Assembly (NCBI RefSeq): GCF_000421645.1 | Contig: NZ_ATXK01000004.1 | Location: 1-64,000 of the forward strand | Reading direction: 5' to 3' | DNA from: Aurantimonas coralicida DSM 14790 | GTDB lineage: Bacteria; Pseudomonadota; Alphaproteobacteria; Rhizobiales; Rhizobiaceae | Length of the DNA stretch: 64,000 nucleotides | Position numbers and translations under genes: made by a program | Notes under the pieces: generated by a model | Database searches by the model: none | Told to the model about the DNA's origin: nothing | Seen by the model: only the letters and a program-made list of their open reading frames with translations | Shown: positions 26,882 to 35,508 of the stretch, piece after piece | How positions within the stretch are numbered: position 1 is the first letter of the stretch | Layout of the letters: the number at the start of each line of letters is the position of its first letter

Positions 26882-28894
26882 ATGGCCGATCCTGCAACTC
26901 CTGCTGCGCCGGCACCGGACGCCGTCCAGTCTGTCGCCCAGACCCGGTCTGGCGAGGAACTCGGCTCGATGCACGAACCCGTCGCGTCCGAAGAAGGAGA
27001 AGACACGCTCTTCCGGATCAGCAAGCGCGTCAAGCTGGCGTTCCATACGCGGCTCTATGAGCGTCGGAGCGGGGATCCGGTTTATCGCCCGTTGTCCATC
27101 TACACGCGCGACCCATCCATCTCGCGCCTTGAGGGCGGCATCGCGCGGACGCGCGTGCAGTACGAGCCACTAAAGCCGGGGCCGCGGGGTTCGGTCGTGG
27201 AAGTGTCCACGTCGGACGGCGATGGCAATGATTGGGCGGCGGCGGATCTTGAAAATCCGCTGGTGCTGATCGAGGGAGGCTACGCGCCATCGCTATCCGA
27301 CCCGCGCTTCCACCAGCAAATGGTCTACGCCGTTGCGATGACAACCTATGACAGCTTCAAGGCTGCCCTGGGCCGTAACGTTGCCTGGTCGTTCGACCGA
27401 GTCGATCCGGCGGACCCGCATCAGCGGAACCGGGTCCTCCTGAAACCCCATGGGGCGAACGCGGCAAACGCTTGGTACGACAATGCCAGCGGAGAAATCG
27501 TCTTCGGGTACTTCACGCCGAAGAACGCCACGTCGACGGTCCCGCCCGGCCGGGGTCACATCTTTACATGCACCTCGCATGACATCATCGCGCACGAGAT
27601 GAGCCACGCCCTGCTCGACGGGCTGCGGGCGGCATTCCTCATCCCGAGCCACCACGACGTGCTCGCCTTCCACGAGGCATTCGCCGACCTGATCGCCTTC
27701 TTCCAGCATTTCACCTACGAGGACGTCGTGCGCTCGGCCGTGAACCTGACCCGGGGCAACCTCGACAAGGCAGAGAACCTGGTTTCGATTGCGCAGGAAT
27801 TCGGCAAAGGCCTGGGTGAGGGCAAAGCGGCGCTGCGAACCCTCAACGACCTCGAGAGCGACTTCGCAGATTTTCTGGACAGCTCGCAGGATCAGCCGAC
27901 CCGGCAGATTCTGACCTACGACTCCGCTCTGCGGGAAGACAACGGGCACGAGCCCCACAACCTGGGGCGCGTGCTCGCGCGAGCCGTCTTTGCCGCCTTC
28001 ATCACATTGTATCGCAGAAAGTCCCAGCGCTACGTCAAGCTCGCCACCGGTGGAACCGGAAAATTGCCGGATGGCGATATCTCGACGGGGTTGCAGAACC
28101 TTCTCGTCTCCGAGGTGCGCAAGCTGGCTGGTCAGTTCCTCTCTATCTGCATTCGGGCCATCGACTATTGCCCACCCGTCGACGTGCGATTTGGCGACTA
28201 TCTTCGCGCGCTGATTACCGCCGATCATGATGTGGTTGCGGACGACCGGTGGGCTTATCGCGAAACGCTCATCCAGGCTTTTGCCAAGCGGGGGATCTAT
28301 CCCGACGACATCCGGTCGATGACGGAGGATACGCTTCTTTGGCAAGGGCCCCAGATCCAGATCGATCCCGAGAAAAGCCTTGGTTTCGGATCCATGGCGT
28401 TTGAGGGAGATCCGGCCAAGCCTGTCAGCATCAAGGAGATGTGCCGCCAGGCCGGGGTGCTCGGCCGCCTCGTGACGCGTCCGCATTGCGCACGTGAATT
28501 CGGACTCGTCAGCCCTGAAAGCGCCGAGTTCGCAACCGGCGAGTATAGCCTTCCCGTGGTGGAATCGATCCGCTCCGCGCGACGCATCGGACCCGACAAA
28601 CAGGTGATCTTCGACATCATCGCCGAGGTCGTCCAGAAACGGCGCATCAAGCTTCCAGGCCATCGCCCGTTTGAATTCCACGGCGGCGCGACGATCATCC
28701 TCGGGCCGCTCGGCGAGATCAGATACGTCATTCGCAAACGCGTCGATCATCAGGATCGGCCCGCCGAACAAATCGAATTCATGAAGAGTTCGACCGGCGC
28801 GCGGTTCTGGCGCACAACAAGACAGGGTTTCAGACCTTCGACTGATGTCGCTCGGCTACTGTGCGCCCAGGCGCCTCAGGAGGCTGCTCCATGA
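26882..28894 (+). CDS. Thermolysin-like (gluzincin) zinc metallopeptidase of unknown role
   Basis: A 670-residue protein with HEMSH at 238-242 and a downstream Glu265 in LAFHEAFADLIAFF, the HExxH...E arrangement of thermolysin-type peptidases, although the remaining sequence is unlike secreted M4 enzymes. There is no signal peptide or propeptide, and the N-terminus is low-complexity Ala/Pro for about 30 residues. The C-terminal half is unrecognised. It starts 20 bases after the caspase fusion stop on the same strand, so they form one transcription unit. A role as partner or target of the caspase is inference. Confidence 0.8.
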   Translation: MADPATPAAPAPDAVQSVAQTRSGEELGSMHEPVASEEGEDTLFRISKRVKLAFHTRLYERRSGDPVYRPLSIYTRDPSISRLEGGIARTRVQYEPLKPGPRGSVVEVSTSDGDGNDWAAADLENPLVLIEGGYAPSLSDPRFHQQMVYAVAMTTYDSFKAALGRNVAWSFDRVDPADPHQRNRVLLKPHGANAANAWYDNASGEIVFGYFTPKNATSTVPPGRGHIFTCTSHDIIAHEMSHALLDGLRAAFLIPSHHDVLAFHEAFADLIAFFQHFTYEDVVRSAVNLTRGNLDKAENLVSIAQEFGKGLGEGKAALRTLNDLESDFADFLDSSQDQPTRQILTYDSALREDNGHEPHNLGRVLARAVFAAFITLYRRKSQRYVKLATGGTGKLPDGDISTGLQNLLVSEVRKLAGQFLSICIRAIDYCPPVDVRFGDYLRALITADHDVVADDRWAYRETLIQAFAKRGIYPDDIRSMTEDTLLWQGPQIQIDPEKSLGFGSMAFEGDPAKPVSIKEMCRQAGVLGRLVTRPHCAREFGLVSPESAEFATGEYSLPVVESIRSARRIGPDKQVIFDIIAEVVQKRRIKLPGHRPFEFHGGATIILGPLGEIRYVIRKRVDHQDRPAEQIEFMKSSTGARFWRTTRQGFRPSTDVARLLCAQAPQEAAP

Positions 28895-29031
28895 TGGCTG
28901 CGGTTAGAGTAGCCCCCGGGCTGAACTTTGGCCGAGGAGCACTTCGGCAGAATCCCGGCGCCGGACATCCCGAGCGCCAGAGCAAAGTCTTCGAGTTTGT
29001 CTGGCTTGACTTGGGATGCGAACGCCATTGA
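28891..29031 (+). CDS. Small 46-residue ORF with perfect ribosome binding site
   Basis: ATG 28891 overlaps the metallopeptidase stop (ATGA) and has AGGAGG at 28878-28883, 7 bases upstream, the strongest such site in this region. The product is basic with an aromatic, hydrophobic end (FEFVWLDLG). It may be a third gene of the caspase operon or the truncated start of a longer gene cut off by rearrangement. No family is recognised. Confidence 0.35.
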   Translation: MMAAVRVAPGLNFGRGALRQNPGAGHPERQSKVFEFVWLDLGCERH

Positions 29032-29704
29032 CGATCACCAGCGATGCAAGCTGGCGCTAAGCCTCAAGAGTCGTAATGGGTTCGTCGATGCAATAGCCCA
29101 GAACTGGGCGCGGGGTTGGCGAGATGGACAATGATTTGCAGAGCAATCTTCGACCTCTCGCCGACGTCTGATACGGGCTCCTTCGAAGCGTTCGCTTATC
29201 GGATGGCTGTTGTGGGGCTAACGGACCGGCTGACCTCAACGATCTGAGGGGTGCGCTCGCGCACTGGTCGATCCGCCCGACGCGGTAAAAGCATCTGCAG
29301 TGGCCGCCGAGAGCGAGGCCAAGGCCGCTGCGACGGCGACTCTCGCGAAACTCAGCTACCTTTCCGCCGAGGACCATCGACTCCGAAGACAGCCCGCGCG
29401 CTTAGCCGACATCCCTCGTCCGCAGCGAGCGTTTGTCGGGCGCGCGCCCGGCAAGGCTGATGAAATCGATTGGTGCCCGAATGCTTGGACAGAGAACACC
29501 GTTAGTTGTGTTCTTAGATGCGAACCACCCGCAAGACCATGCGTGCTACGGGGCGGTTGCTAATACCGCAATCTATGAAGCATCAGGAAGATCAATGGCT
29601 TAAACGCTGGATGGCGGAGAGGAAGGGACTCTCGCCATTTGATCCAAAAAGCCTGAGAAACATGGCTTCGCGACCGCAGTATCGAGGCGAGGTGTACCAG
29701 TCTA
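29032..29704. other. Gene-poor stretch spanning the left island boundary
   Basis: No convincing gene. A short run DAVKASAVAAESEAKAAATATLAKL near 29277-29350 looks like a fragment of a decayed protein. The 17-base attachment repeat lies at 29612-29628. Confidence 0.5.
29612..29628. repeat. attL, distal copy of the tRNA-Ser 3' end
   Basis: A 17-base exact copy of the 3' end of tRNA-Ser(GCU), in the same orientation as at 57365-57381. A chance match of this length within the window is very unlikely. It marks the left end of the island. Confidence 0.85.
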
Positions 29705-30085
29705 GTGGATCGGCGTCCAGGCGTTGTTATTATCGATTCTGACAGCGGACCGAGGCTGCTGCCCGATCAGCTCTCGCCGGGTACGCACCCGAAGAACTCC
29801 TTCGACCTCGAACCGGAGGGGTCGATGCGCGCGAGCGTCGGATGCTACTGGCCAAAAAATATCGCCGAGGCAAAGGCGGAATTCGGACACAGTGAAAGCA
29901 TTAGCTGCGCCCCTATCGGCCCGAGAACGGGAGTTGATGCTAGGCGAAAAGATCTGGAGCCATTTCGCGAGGCTATCGGGAAACCTCTCACCAGAGGCGA
30001 GACCAAGAGGGGAACTTGCGCCCAGGAAAGCTGCATCCGCACAAGCCTCCGGACGACGGCCACGTCATTGCGTTCGTGGTCGTAG
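29705..30085 (+). CDS. Hypothetical protein, possibly truncated
   Basis: GTG 29705 opens a 126-residue frame whose first ~95 residues (VVIIDSDSGPRLLPDQLSPG, FDLEPEGSMRASVGCYWPKN) have protein-like composition. The Arg/Thr/Ser-rich tail looks non-coding and overlaps the next ORF, so this may be a decayed gene just inside the island end. No family recognised. Confidence 0.3.
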   Translation: MDRRPGVVIIDSDSGPRLLPDQLSPGTHPKNSFDLEPEGSMRASVGCYWPKNIAEAKAEFGHSESISCAPIGPRTGVDARRKDLEPFREAIGKPLTRGETKRGTCAQESCIRTSLRTTATSLRSWS

Positions 30086-30234
30086 TGTTGATTGGCGCAG
30101 TCTTGATTTTGCTGACCTTGTTGATTCAAGGGAGCTGGGAAAACTTACCAGACGCTCTCGACGCGCCAACATTCATCAATCCGCACGATGCAGATGGCAC
30201 GTTTCCTCCTGGCATCTCACAAGGTTCGCGCTGA
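30016..30234 (+). CDS. Small single-span membrane protein, hypothetical
   Basis: A 72-residue frame from TTG 30016 preceded by aagagggga. Residues about 19-38 (VIAFVVVVLIGAVLILLTLL) form one strong transmembrane helix, with a short basic N-terminus and a polar C-terminus. It may be the end product of a reduced gene. No family recognised. Confidence 0.4.
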   Translation: MRPGKLHPHKPPDDGHVIAFVVVVLIGAVLILLTLLIQGSWENLPDALDAPTFINPHDADGTFPPGISQGSR

Positions 30235-30326
30235 TCGCAGAACTGAGAACGACGGTATCAGCGATGCTGACGTAACGATCCACGGTCGCAAAGAAGCGCG
30301 TGGACAGTTACATGAACGCCCCTCCA

Positions 30327-30346
30327 ATCAGCAAAAATTTCTGATC
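30327..30346 (+). repeat. Dispersed island motif ATCAGCAAAWWTTTC, copy 1
   Basis: ATCAGCAAAAATTTC followed by TGATC, between two small ORFs. Related copies lie at 34549 and, inverted, at 42661-42675. Confidence 0.5.
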
Positions 30347-30365
30347 TGGCATCTCGAGAGCGACT

Positions 30366-30728
30366 GTGAGTTCCGAGCAGGGTGCCCGCCCGTACAACCC
30401 GACCGCGATCGGCAGCCTCCGCGAGATCGCTCCGCTCATTGACGAGATGCGAGTGTTCTTCGCAAAGTGCGAGGGCAAGCGGCCAAGCTGCGGCATCCAG
30501 GAAGTCGCGTCGCTCGAAATCCGGTTCAACGCCACCGACTTCCGCATCGAACGGGCGCTGGCGGCTCTGGATGAATTAGGCGAGATCGATGGTCGGCCTT
30601 GCTTCAGGGCCACGTCAACCTGCCGGGCGCTCAAGCTGGCAGAGGCAGCAGAATCAACCCCTCTTCGATCACCTGTTCGACGGCGCGGATTGCACTATCC
30701 AGCCGCTTCCCGCTGGCAACGAAAGTAG
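30366..30728 (+). CDS. Hypothetical protein
   Basis: GTG 30366 opens 120 residues. The first ~75 have the alternating helical pattern of a real small domain (IAPLIDEMRVFFAKCEGKRP; DFRIERALAALDELGEIDGR), possibly a winged helix. The tail after about residue 80 is Arg/Ser-rich and may be out of the native frame. The ribosome binding site is weak. Confidence 0.4.
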   Translation: MSSEQGARPYNPTAIGSLREIAPLIDEMRVFFAKCEGKRPSCGIQEVASLEIRFNATDFRIERALAALDELGEIDGRPCFRATSTCRALKLAEAAESTPLRSPVRRRGLHYPAASRWQRK

Positions 30729-30901
30729 TTGCTCATCTGCTCATCGCTCAAATCGAGCATGTATTTCGCTTCAGTCGCGGAGAAGCCGGCCTTCAAGGCA
30801 TTGCTCAACGCGGTCCATTGGGGATTGTGCGACACCAGGGGCGCTGCGTGGGTTTGGTTTTCCAAGGGGAGGCGCTGAGTGGCGCGCTGATTCGCTTGCA
30901 T
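30695..30901 (-). CDS. Small hypothetical protein (68 residues)
   Basis: From ATG 30901 the product ends ALKAGFSATEAKYMLDLSDEQM, a helix-turn-helix-like pattern. The upstream in-frame extension to 31063 is Cys/Arg-rich and not convincing. It overlaps the tail of the + strand hypothetical gene by 34 bases, which argues that the tail of that gene is not coding. Confidence 0.4.
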   Translation of the reverse strand: MQANQRATQRLPLENQTHAAPLVSHNPQWTALSNALKAGFSATEAKYMLDLSDEQMSNYFRCQREAAG

Positions 30902-31063
30902 CTCGAACTCCGGGTTCAGGCCTGCTCGAGCGAACGCAATACATCTCGGAGGTTCAGTGGGACGAAAGGAGGAAGCTGAAACGCATCTGGTACTGAGTGC
31001 AGAGTGTTCAGCGAATATGGTCACCGCGTGTCCGCTGCAGCGCAAACATACGCTGCGCTTCAC

Positions 31064-31392
31064 TACCGCATCGGCTAATAGACATCGTCAAGCAAAGCCC
31101 GACATCTCCAGACCGCTCGATCCGGACCGCGGACCGGCTGCCCGTCCTGGGTGCCGGGCATCTTCCATTCCGTGACCTGCTTGGTCGGGCTATACTCCGT
31201 CCGTGCCATTTGGATGAATCTTGCAAGATCACCCATCGGCTAAGCCGTCGCACTCGTTGAAGCGTAGTGCAGCGGCTTTCAAAGCTCGCGAGCAGGCCAT
31301 TTACCCAATTTTAGCTGTCTTTTCAGCAACCATTAGGCGCGATGACGAAGGAGCGGTAATCATTTTCCATCCAATTTGATGGGAAGTGTTCC
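31064..31392 (+). promoter_or_regulatory. Intergenic region before the porin gene
   Basis: About 330 bases without a gene. A short hairpin (gcagcg...cgctgc) lies near 31038-31060. The porin promoter should be in the AT-richer last 120 bases; no box is certain. Confidence 0.4.
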
Positions 31393-32139
31393 ATGCGTGT
31401 TCATCATACTCTCCTCACCTCGATCGCTTTTCTGGGCCTTGGCCTTCTCCCTGCTGCCGCCGCTGATCTGGTCTATGAAACCCCGACGCCTGCCTATACC
31501 CCGGCGACGGACAGTCTCGGCGACGTAGATTGGACGGGCGGCTACGTCGGCGCTTTCGGTGGCGCTGCTACTGGTGACTTTGACTACGAAGCGCGTAGTG
31601 GTGGCAATACGAGTGGTATTGGGGTGTCTGGCGGCGGGCTCTTCGGGGGAGCGCAAGCCGGATACGACTATCAGATGGGAAGCGTTGTGGTCGGTGGTGT
31701 CGCCGATATTGCTGCTACGGACATCGAAGCCGACGTCGATACACGCTCCGCTACCGGCGCAACAACAGCGTCAGCGTCAGCAGACTCACGCCTGAAATAT
31801 CTTGGTACGGTTAGGGGGCGCGTTGGTTACGCGGTCGATCGGGCTTTGGTCTACGGTCACGGGGGTTATGCTTACGGCAAGACCGAAGCAGAGGTGTCTT
31901 CGACGGTTCGCACCGGCGGAGTTAGTCAGACCGCTACGACGAGAACCGACAGCGATATGAAGCATGGATATGTTCTCGGCGCAGGCGCTGAGTTCAAAGC
32001 CACTGACACCATCTCAGTTCTGACGGAGTACGGCTATCACGACCTGGGTCAGGACCGCATCTACAGTGGCGCTGGACAGCAGATTGACGAAGATGTTGAA
32101 TTCCACGCAGTGAAAGCTGGTGTGAACTACCGCTTCTGA
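31393..32139 (+). CDS. Outer membrane beta-barrel porin-like protein (Omp25/31 family)
   Basis: A 248-residue outer-membrane protein. Residues 1-23 are a signal peptide ending AAA before DLVYETP, as in Rhizobiales Omp25/Omp31/RopB proteins. VDWTGGYVGAFGG opens an 8-stranded barrel and the C-terminus is GVNYRF with the terminal Phe needed for Bam insertion. A terminator follows. Finding such a porin inside an island suggests surface-structure replacement cargo. Confidence 0.9.
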   Translation: MRVHHTLLTSIAFLGLGLLPAAAADLVYETPTPAYTPATDSLGDVDWTGGYVGAFGGAATGDFDYEARSGGNTSGIGVSGGGLFGGAQAGYDYQMGSVVVGGVADIAATDIEADVDTRSATGATTASASADSRLKYLGTVRGRVGYAVDRALVYGHGGYAYGKTEAEVSSTVRTGGVSQTATTRTDSDMKHGYVLGAGAEFKATDTISVLTEYGYHDLGQDRIYSGAGQQIDEDVEFHAVKAGVNYRF

Positions 32140-32146
32140 GATTCCG

Positions 32147-32177
32147 CCCTTCGCCGTGAAATGCGGCGAAGGGTTTC
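32147..32177 (+). terminator. Rho-independent terminator after the porin gene
   Basis: cccttcgccg (32147-32156) pairs with cggcgaaggg (32164-32173) and is followed by tttccc, 8 bases after the porin stop. The T run is short, so strength is uncertain. Confidence 0.65.
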
Positions 32178-32201
32178 CCGTATTCTCGGGAGAGCAATCA
32201 C

Positions 32202-32870
32202 GTGTGCAATCTCTACTCGATCACCAAGGGCCAAGCAGCAATCCGCGAGTTCACTGGCGCTATGCGTGACAGCACCGGCAATCTGCCTTCGCTGCCGGGC
32301 GTCTTCCCAGACTATGCCGCGCCAGTGGTTCGAAACGCTGGTGACGGTGAGCGCGAACTCGCGATGATGCGGTGGGGCATGCCTTCGCCGCAGTTCGTCT
32401 TGAAGGGTCGCAGCGTCGACGGAGGCGTGACCAATGTCCGCAATGTGAAGTCGCCGCACTGGCGGCGGTGGCTGGGGCCGGCGAACCGATGCCTTGTACC
32501 CTTCACCAGCTTCTCGGAGTACGAGACGACGGTAGAAGGTAAGAAGGCGCCTGTCTGGTTCGCAGCCGGCGAGAGCCGCCCGCTGATGGCATTCGCTGGC
32601 ATCTGGACGAACTGGACCAGCGTGCGGAAGATCAAGGAGGGCGAGGTCAACGCCGACCTCTTCGCCTTCCTGACCTGCGAGCCGAATGGCGTCGTCGCTC
32701 CGATTCATCCGAAGGCGATGCCGGTCATTCTGACCGAGCCCAAGGAGATGGATATTTGGATGCGAGCAGAATGGTCGGAGGCGTCAGCGCTGCAACGGCC
32801 ATTGCCCGACGAGCTGCTGCAGATTGTTGCCCGAGGTGAACGGAAGGATGACGGCGACCGGAGCCGGTAA
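32202..32870 (+). CDS. yedK: SOS response-associated peptidase (SRAP, HMCES/YedK family)
   Basis: A 222-residue SRAP protein, which links covalently to abasic sites in single-stranded DNA. After Met removal Cys2 (MCNLYS) is the catalytic residue. The Asn of VTNVRN, the Glu of SFSEYE and the His of [12 protein letters not shown] are all present. SRAP genes are often carried on mobile elements. It is read alone after the porin terminator. Confidence 0.92.
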   Translation: MCNLYSITKGQAAIREFTGAMRDSTGNLPSLPGVFPDYAAPVVRNAGDGERELAMMRWGMPSPQFVLKGRSVDGGVTNVRNVKSPHWRRWLGPANRCLVPFTSFSEYETTVEGKKAPVWFAAGESRPLMAFAGIWTNWTSVRKIKEGEVNADLFAFLTCEPNGVVAPIHPKAMPVILTEPKEMDIWMRAEWSEASALQRPLPDELLQIVARGERKDDGDRSR

Positions 32871-32915
32871 CTCTCCCGGCTGCCATTCAACGGTCGCCTC
32901 TGCCTTGCGAGGGGG

Positions 32916-33137
32916 CTACGCCGCCTTCTTCGCTCTGCGCTTCACTGGAGACTTTCGCTTAGGAGCCCATGGCGGCACGCCAGCGGCTATAGCACCGCAA
33001 GCAAGCGCAATTGTCGTGTTGGCACCTTCGTATTTGAAGCGGGTGATTTCTTCGACGGAAACGAACAGCCGTTTCGCTGCTTCGCTGTCCGACAGCCAAT
33101 TCAGATCGAGCCAATCGATAAAGTCGTAAGCGGTCAT
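32916..33137 (-). CDS. Small hypothetical protein
   Basis: A 73-residue protein: an acidic/aromatic helical first half (YDFIDWLDLNWLSDSEAAKR) that could be helix-turn-helix-like and a basic tail (PKRKSPVKRRAKKAA) suited to nucleic-acid contact. ATG 33137 follows ggggaccgaag. Function unknown. Confidence 0.55.
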   Translation of the reverse strand: MTAYDFIDWLDLNWLSDSEAAKRLFVSVEEITRFKYEGANTTIALACGAIAAGVPPWAPKRKSPVKRRAKKAA

Positions 33138-33220
33138 CTTCGGTCCCCATCAGAGCCGAATCAATCTCATTCCTAGTGACGAAAAGAGTCAATGAGGGCG
33201 TTAATATTTCGTTAGAGTAT

Positions 33221-33463
33221 CTACCGCCCCGGCACCTTTGCCCGGACCCGCATGCTGATGTCTCGATTGCCGCAACCGCCGCAGATGATACGGGGCTTCC
33301 ACCGGACGAAGACCTGATCGTGCCCCCATCGGCGAATTGCCTCGTCAAGCGTTAGGCGGAGGGTCCGATGGCAATGGTTGCAAGTCCATGTGAGCCCCAT
33401 GCCGACGTCGGCAAGCTTACCAAGTGTGTTGATGACGGTCGGGTCGGAGGAAGGGGACGTCAT
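33221..33463 (-). CDS. Small zinc-ribbon protein, hypothetical
   Basis: An 80-residue protein with two CxxC knuckles (WTCNHCHR and ICGGCGNR) that should bind zinc. ATG 33463 begins MTSPSSDPT; longer in-frame starts overlap the upstream gene. It is the third of three close - strand genes with the thermonuclease. Function unknown. Confidence 0.6.
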   Translation of the reverse strand: MTSPSSDPTVINTLGKLADVGMGLTWTCNHCHRTLRLTLDEAIRRWGHDQVFVRWKPRIICGGCGNRDISMRVRAKVPGR

Positions 33464-33468
33464 CGAGG

Positions 33469-33744
33469 TTATCGGGCCGTCAGGCCCAAAGCTGCGCACC
33501 AGCGATCCCACGACGCCTGCGCAGCGGCCATCGCATCTTCCCGGTTGTCCGCCTTCCCGGCCGTCTTTGATATCCCGAAAGGGTTCACGCCGCGCACCGA
33601 CCACTGCCAATCTCCATCTGCGCGGGAAATGACAGATGCGATCAGCCTGTCGTTCCGAAGGCCGTGCCAGCAGTCCTCCCTACGATCCTCCCAAGTCAAT
33701 GGCACGGAGCCCTCGGCTACTGCGTCGTTTAGCGTCGGCACCAC
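33469..33744 (-). CDS. Small hypothetical protein
   Basis: A 91-residue protein from GTG 33744 (or GTG 33741): PLTWEDRREDCWHGLRNDRL, then WSVRGVNPFG and an Ala/Trp-rich helix. It overlaps the thermonuclease end by 16 bases and precedes the zinc-ribbon gene by 5 bases, so the three are co-transcribed. No family recognised. Confidence 0.55.
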   Translation of the reverse strand: MVPTLNDAVAEGSVPLTWEDRREDCWHGLRNDRLIASVISRADGDWQWSVRGVNPFGISKTAGKADNREDAMAAAQASWDRWCAALGLTAR

Positions 33745-34139
33745 CGATTTCCCTCGTTCGGCCACGGTTGGGATAGCCCTTCCGTGATCAGCACCTGCCC
33801 GGCGTCGCGGCCATCGGACAGGATTACTCTGGCGAGCTCGCGCCCATAGCGCCCACGCCCGCCGGTCCACTCGATATGATACCCGCCGGCCATCAACTGC
33901 CGCAAGCGATCCCGCGCCTGGAGCCCAAGCCGCTTTTCGGCATCACACTCCGGCTGGCTGATCTCGGGTGTGTCAACGTTCAGGGCCCGCCACTTCACGC
34001 CGCGCTCCCATCCTGTGTCGCCGTCCACGATGCAGGTCAGTTTGCGCGCCGCTCGGTCGCCCCCGGAGCAAACCGGGATCGTGCCGGCGAGGGCAGGCGA
34101 GAGCATCATCGTCAGGATGATCGTGAGTGAGGTCCGCAT
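33729..34139 (-). CDS. Secreted thermonuclease-like (SNase) protein
   Basis: A 136-residue staphylococcal-nuclease-fold protein. Residues 1-19 form a signal peptide (MRTSLTIILTMMLSPALAG). CIVDGDT, VDTPEIS and GRYGRELARV carry the expected Asp, Glu and Arg residues. ATG 34139 overlaps the upstream stop (TGATG) and has an aggga site. It probably degrades nucleic acid in the periplasm; such genes are common on Rhizobiales islands. Confidence 0.82.
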   Translation of the reverse strand: MRTSLTIILTMMLSPALAGTIPVCSGGDRAARKLTCIVDGDTGWERGVKWRALNVDTPEISQPECDAEKRLGLQARDRLRQLMAGGYHIEWTGGRGRYGRELARVILSDGRDAGQVLITEGLSQPWPNEGNRWCRR

Positions 34140-34382
34140 CAATCCGAGTCCCTGTTCACGATATTCCATGCGCCGTCACCATAGCTGATCTCCCGCAGCA
34201 TTTCGTCGATGAGCTGTGCGCTGGTGGAGCGCACCACTGCGGGATCCGAAAGATCTGCGATCAGATGGAGTTCGTTGATCGCCATTTCCCGCGTGTCGGC
34301 GAAGGGCGAAGCGGGTGGCCAAGGCGTTGAGCGGCTGGGCGGTATCGCCGGACCATGGGCTGTCGGCCACGTATTCCACCAT
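34139..34382 (-). pseudogene. Small hypothetical gene with one frameshift
   Basis: From ATG 34382 the frame reads MVEYVADSPWSGDTAQPLNA; after about 26 residues one extra base near 34305-34310 (run of g) breaks it. Corrected, it continues FADTREMAINELHLIADLSD to a stop overlapping the thermonuclease start. The second part can also start alone at ATG 34285 (48 residues). It is either a real mutation or a sequencing indel. Confidence 0.45.
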
Positions 34383-34791
34383 CGTCACTGGCCAGCCCAC
34401 AGGCGCCGATGATCATGGATGGAAACCGTCATCGACGTGATCATAGCTTAAGGGTGCGGAGTCCGGCGAGCGCGGATGGCGGAAGGCCAGACGCCGACCC
34501 GCTGGCTTGTGACCGGAGCCGCCAAGGTAGCAGTAGTTTAAGATCCAGATCAGCAAAATTTTCTGATGGCGGGTGCGGGCCGAAAGCAGAACGGCGGCTT
34601 CGGAGCAGCAGCAGGCAAAAAGCTGCCGGTCCCACGTAAGTGAAATGGATCTTCGACCAAAATGAAAACGATACGTGACCGGCAAAATAGCCCGCTCGAG
34701 GGAACAGGACGTTTCCACAAGCCGTCCGCCGGCCTCAGTTTTGTTCATCGAATGGAGACGCGTAAAAGATCTATAGCCTTGCACTTAGAGA
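34383..34791. other. Intergenic stretch without a gene
   Basis: About 410 bases. The only structure seen is motif copy 2 (34549-34568). The promoter of the - strand thermonuclease operon should lie near its left end. Confidence 0.4.
34549..34568 (+). repeat. Dispersed island motif ATCAGCAAAWWTTTC, copy 2
   Basis: ATCAGCAAAATTTTC followed by TGATG. It differs from copy 1 only by A/T exchange at the centre of the core. Confidence 0.5.
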
Positions 34792-35508
34792 CTATTCCCA
34801 GGCGGCGAGCGGGAGCGAATTCAAATTCTTCCGGATCTGACGCCAAGACGGGATTTCTTTATCAAGGAGGGCAGTGAACCGCGCATCATGGGTCGGCGAG
34901 ATGAAATGGGCTAACTCATGGACGATTACATAATCCGTTGTATTTTCAGGCTTTTTTGCTAGCTCTGAATTCAGCCAGATGATGCGCTTGTCCGGGTTGC
35001 AACTACCCCATTTGGTCTTCATCGAACGGATGCCCCACTTCTCGGGGATGACGCCCATCCGAGCGCTCCAGTTTGAAACCCGTGGCCCGGCCAACTGACG
35101 AAGCTGCGCCTTGTACCAATTCTCCATCCACCGTTCGCATTGCTGCTGACTGCTGTTTGCAGGAATTTCCAGCAGTAGGCGATCGGCGCCGATGGGAGTG
35201 ATGCGATGCATCGCCTTCGCGGTTTCGCTCACGGACAGCCTCAGTGAGCGACCGAACAGATAGTGGGTTTCTCCTGATACGTATCGGCGCGGCGGTTGGC
35301 GATCTTGGGCAGCAAACTGGGATTGTTTCCGCTTGATCCAAGGCATGCGTGTCAGCACAGCGATTCGTATTGCATCTGGACTTAAGGCGGTGGGTGCCGC
35401 GACCCTGACGCGCCCGTCAGGAGGATAGCAGCCGATGTGCAGATTCTTGATCTTCTTGCGGACGATCTCGACATCAACGCCGCCGATTTGAGCGAATTCA
35501 GTATTCAC
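34792..35508 (-). CDS. YgjP-like metallopeptidase (DUF45/M48-type) linked to the restriction system
   Basis: A 238-residue zinc-peptidase-like protein with HELAHF (HELAH at 197-201), KTKWGSCNPDKRIIWLN and a final helix, the standard YgjP/WLM layout. It overlaps the hsdR stop by 11 bases, so it is the last gene of the hsdM-hsdS-hsdR operon. This family very often follows hsdR, but its role in restriction is not settled; controlled turnover of HsdR is one idea. Confidence 0.85.
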   Translation of the reverse strand: MNTEFAQIGGVDVEIVRKKIKNLHIGCYPPDGRVRVAAPTALSPDAIRIAVLTRMPWIKRKQSQFAAQDRQPPRRYVSGETHYLFGRSLRLSVSETAKAMHRITPIGADRLLLEIPANSSQQQCERWMENWYKAQLRQLAGPRVSNWSARMGVIPEKWGIRSMKTKWGSCNPDKRIIWLNSELAKKPENTTDYVIVHELAHFISPTHDARFTALLDKEIPSWRQIRKNLNSLPLAAWE

